From: Bacteroides sp.
Lineage (GTDB): Bacteria; Bacteroidota; Bacteroidia; Bacteroidales; Bacteroidaceae
Assembly (NCBI GenBank): GCA_019412865.1
Contig: DXOJ01000083.1
Location: forward strand, 1 to 8,064
Direction of reading: 5' to 3'
DNA length: 8,064 nt
Part shown: positions 1 through 6,615 of the stretch, in pieces
Position numbering within the stretch: the first letter of the stretch is position 1
Layout of the letters: each line of letters starts with the position of its first letter
Position numbers and translations under genes: made by a program
The notes under the pieces: generated by a model
What the model saw: only the letters and a program-made list of their open reading frames with translations
Told to the model about the DNA's origin: nothing
The model's database searches: none

Positions 1-2390
1 ACTACGCGGAAATTTGTATCATCAAACGGGATGGTAAAAGAGAAGATTTCTCTATCAGTAAGATCAAGAATGCAATCAGTAAGGCATTCAGTGCAACCGG
101 TTTTCAGGATGAGCAGCAGTTGGTGGCTGACATCACTATGAACGTAATCAGTCAGTTTACTACTCCTACTATTACCGTAGAAGAGATTCAAGATTTAGTA
201 GAAAAGTCGTTGATGAAAGTACGCCCGGAAGTAGCGAAGAAATATATTATTTATCGCGAATGGCGGAATACGGAGCGCGATAAGAAAACCCAGATGAAGC
301 AAGTGATGGACGGCATCGTTGCCATCGACAAGAACGATGTCAACTTGAGCAATGCCAACATGAGCAGTCACACGCCTGCCGGACAGATGATGACATTCGC
401 TTCCGAAGTAACCAAAGATTATACGTATAAATACCTGTTGCCGAAACGTTTTGCCGAAGCACACCAGTTGGGAGATATTCACATTCACGACTTGGATTAT
501 TATCCGACAAAGACGACAACTTGTATCCAATATGATATGGACGACCTCTTTGAACGTGGTTTCCGCACAAAGAACGGTAGTATTCGTACCCCGCAAAGCA
601 TCCAGAGTTATGCTACGCTGGCTACCATTATCTTCCAGACCAACCAGAATGAGCAGCATGGCGGACAGGCGATTCCTGCTTTTGATTTCTTCATGGCAAA
701 AGGTGTGGCCAAATCTTTCCGTAAGCATCTGGCATCGTTCATCAATTTCTATGTCGCCATGGAAAACGGAAATCAGGCCGATGAGAAATCCATCCGCACA
801 TTGATTAAAGAATATCTTCCGTCTATCAAGGCTACCGAAGCCGAACGCGAAACATTGCGCATTGCTTTGATAGCTTTACAAATCATTATAGATAAGGAAC
901 ACCTTGCCCGTATCGTTGAGAAAGCTTATCAGCAGACTCGCAAAGATACCCATCAGGCCATGGAAGGATTTATCCACAACCTGAACACGATGCATTCACG
1001 CGGCGGTAATCAGGTGGTATTCAGCTCCATCAACTACGGTACGGACACTTCTGCCGAAGGTCGCATGGTGATCGAAGAATTGCTGAAAGCTACCATTGAA
1101 GGATTGGGCACAAGAGGCGAAGTACCTGTATTCCCGATTCAGATTTTCAAGGTGAAAGACGGAGTTTCTTACTCGGAGAAAGACTTTGAGAAAGCAATGA
1201 AAGCGGGAAATATCGAAGAGGCAATGACCGACCGTTACGAGGCTCCCAACTTCGACTTGCTGTTGAAGGCTTGCCAGACTACGGCGAAAGCATTGTTCCC
1301 GAACTTCATGTTCCTCGACGCACCTTTCAACCAGAACGAGAAATGGAGAGCAGACGATCCGAAACGTTACGTCTACGAATTGGCGACGATGGGTTGCCGC
1401 ACCCGTGTATTTGAAAACGTGGCAGGAGAAAAATCTTCTTTAGGTCGTGGCAATCTTTCGTTCACTACACTGAATATGCCGAGACTGGCGATCGAAGCCC
1501 GCATCAAGGCGGAAAACCTGATAGAGGATGAACGCAACAAGGATGCCATTGAACAGAAGGCAAAAGAAATTTTCATCGAATCCGTACATACTATGTCGGT
1601 TCTTGTAGCCGATCAGCTTTATGAGCGTTATCAGTATCAGCGTACGGCCCTGGCACGTCAGTTCCCGTTCATGATGGGAAATAATGTGTGGAAGGGTGGT
1701 GGTGAGCTGAACCCGAACGAGCAGGTGGGGGATGCATTGCGCAGCGGCACGCTGGGTATCGGATTTATCGGCGGACACAATGCGATGGTGGCTCTCTACG
1801 GACAAGGTCACGGACACAACCAGAAAGCATGGGACACGCTGTATGAAGCTGTGATGGAAATGAATAAAGTGGTAAACGAATATAAAGAAAAATATAACCT
1901 GAACTACTCCGTTCTGGCTACTCCTGCCGAAGGACTTTCGGGACGTTTCACCAAAATGGATCGTCGGAAATATGGAAAAATCCCCGGAGTGACAGACCGC
2001 GACTATTATGTCAACTCTTTCCACGTAGATGTGAAAGAACCGATCAGCATCGTTGAGAAAATCAAGCGTGAAGCTCCGTTCCACGCCATTACGCGCGGCG
2101 GACATATCACGTATGTAGAACTGGACGGTGAAGCACAGAAGAATGTACGTGCCATCGCCAAGATTGTGAAAGTGATGCACGACGAGGGGATTGGCTACGG
2201 CTCTATCAATCACCCGGTAGATACTTGTCATAACTGTGGTTATAAAGGGGTTATCTTCGATAAATGTCCGGTGTGCCAGAGTGAAAGCATCCTCCGTATG
2301 CGCCGTATAACTGGTTACCTGACAGGCGATTTAAGTTCCTGGAACTCTGCTAAACGGGCAGAAGAACAAGACCGCGTAAAACACCTGTAA
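1..2390 (+). CDS. nrdD: Anaerobic (class III) ribonucleoside-triphosphate reductase, large subunit; 5' end outside window
   Basis: NrdD reduces ribonucleoside triphosphates to deoxyribonucleotides under anoxia with a glycyl radical made by NrdG. The reading frame is open from base 3, giving 795 codons here, so the start lies upstream. A TTG at 120 falls inside the domain and is not the start. Numbering from the codon at 3-5: residues about 3-95 form the regulatory ATP-cone (IIKRDGKREDFSISKIKNAI). HIHDLDYYP followed by TTTC places one active-site cysteine at residue 174 (codon 522-524). MGCRTR holds the thiyl-radical cysteine at 465 (codon 1395-1397), followed by GRGNLSFTTLNMPR. The zinc site is CHNC...CPVC (Cys 742, 745, 755, 758). 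The radical glycine is in RITGYL at 771 (codon 2313-2315). All key residues are present and the frame is intact. nrdG follows 77 bp downstream. The promoter and any NrdR boxes would lie outside the window. Confidence 0.96.
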   Translation, partial: YAEICIIKRDGKREDFSISKIKNAISKAFSATGFQDEQQLVADITMNVISQFTTPTITVEEIQDLVEKSLMKVRPEVAKKYIIYREWRNTERDKKTQMKQVMDGIVAIDKNDVNLSNANMSSHTPAGQMMTFASEVTKDYTYKYLLPKRFAEAHQLGDIHIHDLDYYPTKTTTCIQYDMDDLFERGFRTKNGSIRTPQSIQSYATLATIIFQTNQNEQHGGQAIPAFDFFMAKGVAKSFRKHLASFINFYVAMENGNQADEKSIRTLIKEYLPSIKATEAERETLRIALIALQIIIDKEHLARIVEKAYQQTRKDTHQAMEGFIHNLNTMHSRGGNQVVFSSINYGTDTSAEGRMVIEELLKATIEGLGTRGEVPVFPIQIFKVKDGVSYSEKDFEKAMKAGNIEEAMTDRYEAPNFDLLLKACQTTAKALFPNFMFLDAPFNQNEKWRADDPKRYVYELATMGCRTRVFENVAGEKSSLGRGNLSFTTLNMPRLAIEARIKAENLIEDERNKDAIEQKAKEIFIESVHTMSVLVADQLYERYQYQRTALARQFPFMMGNNVWKGGGELNPNEQVGDALRSGTLGIGFIGGHNAMVALYGQGHGHNQKAWDTLYEAVMEMNKVVNEYKEKYNLNYSVLATPAEGLSGRFTKMDRRKYGKIPGVTDRDYYVNSFHVDVKEPISIVEKIKREAPFHAITRGGHITYVELDGEAQKNVRAIAKIVKVMHDEGIGYGSINHPVDTCHNCGYKGVIFDKCPVCQSESILRMRRITGYLTGDLSSWNSAKRAEEQDRVKHL

Positions 2391-2467
2391 GGAGTTGAAA
2401 ATGGCCTCACTAATAGGCTTCTATCTTTAATTTTTTAATTTTCAACTTTCAATTTTCAATTTAAGAA
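2391..2467 (+). other. nrdD-nrdG spacer with T-rich near-repeats and an inverted repeat
   Basis: This 77-bp spacer is very A/T-rich towards nrdG, with three imperfect copies of TTTCAA(C/T) at 2440-2462. A perfect 10-bp inverted repeat (AGTTGAAAAT at 2393-2402, ATTTTCAACT at 2438-2447) could fold the two ends together around a 35-nt loop. A 9-codon reading frame starts at 2401. There is no G/C-rich hairpin followed by a T tract and no clear internal promoter, so nrdD and nrdG are probably co-transcribed. Confidence 0.55.
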
Positions 2468-2926
2468 GTGAATTTATTAGGAACTTATCCTGAAACGATT
2501 GTCGATGGTGAAGGCATCCGGTACTCTATTTATCTTGCCGGATGTTCCCATCACTGTCCCGGTTGCCACAATCCGGAGAGCTGGAATCCGGGGGCGGGGG
2601 AAGAATTGACGGAAGAAAAAATACAGTCCATCATCCGTGAAATCAAGGCAAATCCTTTGCTGGACGGTGTTACTTTTTCCGGTGGTGATCCGTTTTTCCA
2701 TCCGGAGGAGTTTCTGCTTCTACTGAAACGGGTGAAAGAGGAGACGGGGATGAATGTGTGGTGCTATACAGGATATAGCTACGAAGAAATCAAGGCACAG
2801 CCCCGCTTGAGCGCTGCCCTTGATTATATAGACGTATTGGTGGACGGACGCTTCGAGCAGGCTCTTTTCTCTCCGTATCTGGAGTTCAGGGGAAGCAGCA
2901 ATCAACGGATCTTGAAGCTGAAATAA
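2468..2926 (+). CDS. nrdG: Anaerobic ribonucleotide reductase activating protein (radical SAM activase)
   Basis: NrdG is a cytoplasmic radical-SAM enzyme. It cleaves S-adenosylmethionine at a [4Fe-4S] cluster to place the glycyl radical on NrdD. The 152 residues match the usual size (about 154 in E. coli). The cluster motif CX3CX2C is CSHHCPGC (Cys 26, 30, 33), followed by HNPESWNPG. The SAM-binding stretch TFSGGDP is at residues 69-75. The C-terminal VDGRFEQ and FRGSSNQRI stretches are typical of the family. The start is GTG at 2468: it places the first cluster cysteine about 26 residues in, as in known NrdG proteins, and the next methionine falls after the cluster motif. It lies 77 bp after nrdD on the same strand, the usual arrangement. 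Confidence 0.95.
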   Translation: MNLLGTYPETIVDGEGIRYSIYLAGCSHHCPGCHNPESWNPGAGEELTEEKIQSIIREIKANPLLDGVTFSGGDPFFHPEEFLLLLKRVKEETGMNVWCYTGYSYEEIKAQPRLSAALDYIDVLVDGRFEQALFSPYLEFRGSSNQRILKLK

Positions 2927-3124
2927 ACTGCACTAAAAAAACTTATTTTTCAAAGGAAACAAAAACACCTGTACCATTGTTTTGTTTACCTTTACGAAAC
3001 CAAGTGACTCATTTTTCATCACAGAGTAACGCGGTGCTTTTTTTGTAGTCGGTGGTGTTTGTGTTTGCATCCCTGCGTTGCTTTATGGTGAAAAAAGAAT
3101 GACTACTTACAAGAATAAGTTTTT
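2927..3124 (+). other. Structured 198-bp spacer between nrdG and the exporter gene
   Basis: No long reading frame lies here. It holds a bulged dyad (2952-2993), an 11-bp inverted repeat near its two ends (2937-2947 and 3114-3124), a T7 run at 3038-3044 after a poor hairpin, and two short overlapping reading frames just before the exporter start. No full Bacteroides promoter is visible. The best -7 candidate is TACCTTTA at 2987-2994 (7 of 8 bases of TAnnTTTG), without a TTTG at the right distance upstream. Confidence 0.5.
2952..2993. repeat. Bulged 13-bp inverted repeat (hairpin or operator candidate)
   Basis: AAAGG-AAACAAAA (2952-2964) is complementary to TTTTGTTT-A-CCTTT (2980-2993): 13 base pairs with one unpaired A at 2988 and a 15-nt loop. 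For rightward transcripts no T tract follows, so it is not a normal terminator for nrdG. Its right arm overlaps the weak -7 candidate TACCTTTA, so a protein binding the dyad could control the exporter gene. That role is inference. Confidence 0.45.
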
Positions 3125-4528
3125 ATGGTACAATCGATAAATCCAACTCAAAAAATAGAGGAAACCGACGGATTGCCGATGCCTAAGCGTATTTGGGCGG
3201 TGGTGTCCGTCGGATTTGCTCTTTGTATGTCGGTATTGGATATTAACATCGTCAATATCGTACTACCCACGCTTTCGCATGATTTTGGGACTTCTCCCGC
3301 TGTAACAACCTGGATTATCAACGGCTATCAGCTGGCTATCGTCATATCGCTACTATCTTTTTCCGCTTTAGGTGAAATCATCGGTTACCGGAAAGTCTTT
3401 CTTTCGGGTATCGGGCTGTTTTGCATCACTTCATTGATTTGTGCCTTGTCCGATTCGTTTTGGACGCTAACTGTCGCCCGTATTTTTCAGGGATTCAGTG
3501 CTTCTGCCATCACCAGCGTGAATACGGCACAGCTACGTTATATCTATCCGAAGAGCCAGATTGGGCGGGGAATGGGGATTAATGCGATGGTTGTTGCCAT
3601 ATCGGCTGCCGCCGGGCCTTCTGTGGCGAGCGGTATTCTTTCTATTGCCAGCTGGCATTGGTTATTTGCTATTAATGTTCCGTTAGGACTTACCGCATTG
3701 TTTCTCGGCATCAAACATCTGCCAAGGCAGGAGGAACGCTCGAAACGCAAGTTTGATTATATCAGCGCCATAGCGAATGCGGTTACCTTCGGCCTGCTTA
3801 TATATACGCTGGACGGATTCGCCCATCACGAGGAAATGGATTTCCTTTTCATCCAACTGGTTGTATTGGCAGTGGTAGGCACGTACTATGTGCGCCGGCA
3901 ACTCACGCAGACTACTCCGCTATTGCCGCTCGACCTGTTGCGGATTCCGATTTTCCGGTTATCCATCCTGACTTCCATTTGTTCCTTTATCGCTCAAATG
4001 TCGGCAATGGTTTCCCTGCCTTTTTTCCTGCAGAACACTTTAGGACACAGTGAGGTGATGACCGGACTTTTGCTTACTCCGTGGCCGTTGGCTACGCTGG
4101 TCACGGCTCCATTGGCAGGGTATCTCGTGGAGCGTATTCACCCCGGTATACTGGGAAGTATCGGGATGGTTTTGTTTGCCATCGGGCTTTTCTCGCTTTC
4201 CAGTCTGACTGCCGAATCATCTGATATAAGTATTATCCTGCGTTTGATGTTATGCGGTGCAGGCTTCGGATTGTTTCAGACGCCAAACAACAGTACAATT
4301 ATCTCTTCCGCTCCTACGCAGCGTTCGGGAGGGGCCAGTGGGATGCTGGGAATGGCCCGCCTGTTGGGACAGACCACCGGAACAACATTGGTTGCCTTGC
4401 TTTTCAGCTTTGTCACTCATAGCCGGAGCACGGCTGTTTGCCTGATGGTAGGGAGTGGGTTTGCCGTTGTGGCAGCTATCGTCAGTAGCTTGAGGCTATC
4501 ACAGCCTTCCACCCTGAAAAGAAAATAA
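3125..4528 (+). CDS. MFS drug-efflux-type transporter, DHA2 family (14 predicted helices)
   Basis: This 467-residue inner-membrane protein is probably a proton-coupled exporter of toxic compounds; the substrate cannot be read from sequence. About 14 hydrophobic segments are visible, from roughly residue 24 to 456, the layout of the EmrB/QacA (DHA2) family. Helix 1 carries LDINIVNIVLP (38-48) with a buried Asp39. The motif A region is degenerate (LGEIIGYRKVF, 82-92; canonical Asp and first Arg replaced). Motif B is RIFQGF (119-124). Motif C is GPSVASG (164-170), followed by WHWLFAINVPLG (177-188). The ATG at 3125 leaves a normal cytoplasmic N-terminus of about 22 residues. The gene is preceded by a 198-bp spacer and has no regulator beside it. 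It ends directly against the hairpin at 4529 and converges on phnW. No link to the nrd or phn genes is evident. Confidence 0.88.
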   Translation: MVQSINPTQKIEETDGLPMPKRIWAVVSVGFALCMSVLDINIVNIVLPTLSHDFGTSPAVTTWIINGYQLAIVISLLSFSALGEIIGYRKVFLSGIGLFCITSLICALSDSFWTLTVARIFQGFSASAITSVNTAQLRYIYPKSQIGRGMGINAMVVAISAAAGPSVASGILSIASWHWLFAINVPLGLTALFLGIKHLPRQEERSKRKFDYISAIANAVTFGLLIYTLDGFAHHEEMDFLFIQLVVLAVVGTYYVRRQLTQTTPLLPLDLLRIPIFRLSILTSICSFIAQMSAMVSLPFFLQNTLGHSEVMTGLLLTPWPLATLVTAPLAGYLVERIHPGILGSIGMVLFAIGLFSLSSLTAESSDISIILRLMLCGAGFGLFQTPNNSTIISSAPTQRSGGASGMLGMARLLGQTTGTTLVALLFSFVTHSRSTAVCLMVGSGFAVVAAIVSSLRLSQPSTLKRK

Positions 4529-4566
4529 TGAAGTCCTGAAAGAGGATTAAGTCTTTCAGAACTTCA
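4529..4566 (-). terminator. Intrinsic terminator of the phn operon, between converging genes
   Basis: TGAAGT-c-CTGAAAGA (4529-4543) pairs with TCTTTCAG-a-ACTTCA (4552-4566): 14 base pairs around one C/A mismatch, with an 8-nt loop. Read leftward, the hairpin is followed by the T-rich ATTATTTTCTTTTC, which is the complement of the exporter's last codons, so it fits a terminator for phnW, which ends 64 bp away. Rightward no T tract follows, although the stem may still end or protect the exporter mRNA. Confidence 0.8.
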
Positions 4567-4629
4567 CAGGAACATCATACAACATATCAGTAAGTAATCA
4601 TTCAAGATGAACTTGAAAGATTTGACTTT

Positions 4630-5718
4630 CTAGTATTTCGTTTCCCGTATGACTTCTACCAGACGGCGGAAATCTTCCGGATGCACATCACCGATGTTTC
4701 CGATACGGAAGGTATCTGCTTTTGAAATCTTTCCCGGGTAAATCACGAATCCTTTATTTTTCAGTGCATAATAGAATGTTTTGAAGTCGAATCCTTCATG
4801 CGGATAAAGGAAAGAAGTGATGATAGGCGACTGGATGTCATCTTCGAGCAGTGTTTTGAATCCGAGTGCACGCATACCTTCCACCAAAATACGGTGATTT
4901 TCGCAGTAGCGTTGGTAACGTGCTTCTACGCCTCCTTCTTCAATCAATTCGGTCAGGGCTTGTTTGAAAGCACGGACAACGTGTGTCGGTGAAGTGAAGC
5001 GCCATTTTCCGTGTCCTTTTTCCATTGTTTCCCATTGGTCGTAGATGTCCAGGGAAAGAGAGCGTGCCACTCTTTTGCAATATTTTAATTCCGAACGGCG
5101 GGCGATGATGAATCCGAATCCCGGTACACCCTGAATACACTTGTTGGAACTGCTGATTAGGAAGTCGATACCGAGTTCGTTTACATCTAAGGGGATACCT
5201 CCGAAGCTGCTCATACAGTCTACAATCAGCTTTTTACCATGCATCTTGACGATGTGGGACAGTTCTTTGATCGGATTCAGGATACCGGTCGTTGTTTCGC
5301 AATGAACGAAAGCGACATGTGTGATATCGGAGTTATTGCTAAGATAATCGTCTACATATTCAACTGATACCTGCTCTGTTTCTTCAAAAGCCAGCATGTC
5401 GTAGTCGAGATGGTAATATTCTGCAATGTTGCCCATACGGTCGCCATAGGCTCCGTTGCTACAAATCAGGAGTTTGTCTTTCGGGGTGATGGTGGCGCCT
5501 AAAACGGCCTCCACGCAATAGGTTCCGCTTCCCTGTAAAAGGATGGAAGTGTATTCTTCCGGTTTTTTAGTGGCGATGTTAACCAGGTCTTTGCGGAGTT
5601 CCTGAACAATGCCGAGGTTGTAGTCTTCGTCCCATGTACACCAGTCGGTCATCATGGCTTCTTTTACTGTTTCAGAGGTGGTTAGAGGTCCCGGAGTTAA
5701 TAACAAATATGGTTTCAT
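4630..5718 (-). CDS. phnW: 2-aminoethylphosphonate:pyruvate transaminase
   Basis: PhnW is a cytoplasmic PLP enzyme. It moves the amino group of 2-aminoethylphosphonate to pyruvate, giving phosphonoacetaldehyde and L-alanine, the first step of AEP breakdown. The 362 residues are the normal length. The N-terminus [18 protein letters not shown] and [11 protein letters not shown] are family hallmarks. GSGTYCVEA (63-71) forms the cofactor phosphate-binding region. VDCMSSFGG holds Asp167, which should contact the pyridine nitrogen. [13 protein letters not shown] holds the Schiff-base Lys193. FRIGNIG near the end carries the substrate-binding Arg338. [11 protein letters not shown] is also conserved. 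It is the last gene of the leftward operon, 74 bp after phnX. The A/T-rich leader just before its ATG, with no Shine-Dalgarno, is ordinary for Bacteroides. PhnX next door supports a catabolic role rather than phosphonate synthesis. Confidence 0.96.
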   Translation of the reverse strand: MKPYLLLTPGPLTTSETVKEAMMTDWCTWDEDYNLGIVQELRKDLVNIATKKPEEYTSILLQGSGTYCVEAVLGATITPKDKLLICSNGAYGDRMGNIAEYYHLDYDMLAFEETEQVSVEYVDDYLSNNSDITHVAFVHCETTTGILNPIKELSHIVKMHGKKLIVDCMSSFGGIPLDVNELGIDFLISSSNKCIQGVPGFGFIIARRSELKYCKRVARSLSLDIYDQWETMEKGHGKWRFTSPTHVVRAFKQALTELIEEGGVEARYQRYCENHRILVEGMRALGFKTLLEDDIQSPIITSFLYPHEGFDFKTFYYALKNKGFVIYPGKISKADTFRIGNIGDVHPEDFRRLVEVIRETKY

Positions 5719-5792
5719 AATGATGTTTTCTTTAGAAATGAATAAATAAATGATTTTGTTTCTTTTCTGATTGTTGGGTGCGGGCTTGAATG
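5719..5792 (-). other. phnX-phnW spacer with an A/T-rich translation leader
   Basis: This 74-bp gap has no promoter matching TAnnTTTG on the minus strand and no terminator, so phnW is probably read from the upstream operon promoter. A run of tetranucleotide near-repeats (AATG AATA AATA AATG, 5737-5752) lies about 20-35 nt before the phnW ATG. Such A/U-rich leaders are common before Bacteroides genes. Confidence 0.5.
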
Positions 5793-6578
5793 TTAGTTGC
5801 CGGCGTTGATCGTTTCAATCAGTGCGGGAAGTTCTTCGATAGTGCGTATCACGTAAGAAGCTCCTGCGGCAAGCATGCGCTCTTTGACATCGGCGATGCG
5901 GGCTTCGAGTTCGGAGGCAGGCATTGATTTTGTTTCTGCTTCGGTAAGTGCCATTTCATTGCTGCCGAGAATCACGCCTACACTATACACTTTCGCGTTC
6001 ACTCCTTCGAGAATATCGGCAATCGTATCACCCACTTTTATAACGGCGTCGAGGCTGGGGACTGCTAATTTCGTCAGGTTCTCAAAAATCATGTAAGGAG
6101 CGGGACGTCCGGCGGGAAGTAGGTTGGGAGTGGCGCAATAATCCACGTGGTATCCTTTTGCCTGTGCGGCGGGGAGAACTACATCCATCATTTCGCGGGT
6201 ATAGCCGGTGGTCGATCCTATTTTAATACCTGCGGCACGCAATTTTTCCAAAGTTGGGATTACTCCCGGAATAGGGTCTGTGTAGTTTTCGAGAGAGGCG
6301 AAGAGATGCTTCTCGAAAAGGCGGTTTAGTTCTACCACGTCTTCTTCCGTCCAGGCGCGTTGGTAACGGGCGGTAAACTGTTCGTTCACGTCAGGCATGG
6401 AAAGTAGTTCGCGGATGTGTTGAATTTTGGGTAGTCCCATTGGTTTGCGGGTCTGTACAACATCGATTACCAGTCCTTTTTCGGCAAATGCTTCGATAAA
6501 AGCAGCCACGGGGGCAAAACATCCATAGTCAACGGCTGTACCAGCCCAGTCCATAATAATACATTCAATCTTTTTCAT
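5793..6578 (-). CDS. phnX: Phosphonoacetaldehyde hydrolase (phosphonatase)
   Basis: PhnX is a cytoplasmic HAD-superfamily enzyme. It splits the C-P bond of phosphonoacetaldehyde to acetaldehyde and phosphate, using the product of PhnW. At 261 residues it is full length. Motif I is MDWAGTAVD with nucleophile Asp10. The phosphonatase-specific Schiff-base lysine is Lys51 in [10 protein letters not shown] within the cap domain. Motif II is GSTTGYT (Thr124). Arg158 lies in [11 protein letters not shown]. Motif IV is KVGDTIADI with Asp184 and Asp188, which should bind Mg2+. The spacing between Asp10, Lys51, Thr124, Arg158 and the two aspartates agrees with my recollection of the Bacillus cereus enzyme (Asp12, Lys53, Thr126, Arg160, Asp186, Asp190), which separates it from generic HAD phosphatases. 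It starts 37 bp after the membrane-protein gene, with no promoter between them. Confidence 0.96.
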   Translation of the reverse strand: MKKIECIIMDWAGTAVDYGCFAPVAAFIEAFAEKGLVIDVVQTRKPMGLPKIQHIRELLSMPDVNEQFTARYQRAWTEEDVVELNRLFEKHLFASLENYTDPIPGVIPTLEKLRAAGIKIGSTTGYTREMMDVVLPAAQAKGYHVDYCATPNLLPAGRPAPYMIFENLTKLAVPSLDAVIKVGDTIADILEGVNAKVYSVGVILGSNEMALTEAETKSMPASELEARIADVKERMLAAGASYVIRTIEELPALIETINAGN

Positions 6579-6615
6579 TCTTGTTTCTATATAATATTGG
6601 TTTATTCGTCAGAAA

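Noticed and set aside
120..122. TTG as the nrdD start
   Set aside because: The frame is open and reads ATP-cone sequence (IIKRDGKRE) from base 3, so the gene starts left of the window.
1440..2231. A 263-codon open frame on the minus strand within nrdD
   Set aside because: It lies fully antisense to a highly conserved gene, has a cysteine/phenylalanine-rich composition typical of a shadow frame, and no recognisable domain.
3020..3044. Possible intrinsic terminator for nrdG: CACAG/CGGTG stem followed by T7
   Set aside because: The stem has only four pairs and one mismatch, too weak to call; the T run alone is not enough.
4601..4617. TTCAAG-ATGAA-CTTGAA hairpin just past the phnW stop
   Set aside because: Only six A/T-rich pairs and no T tract on either side; the hairpin at 4529-4566 is the much better terminator.
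5737..5752. AATG/AATA tetranucleotide run before phnW as a phase-variable repeat
   Set aside because: Only four imperfect units, outside the coding frame and not at promoter spacing; better read as an ordinary A/T-rich leader.
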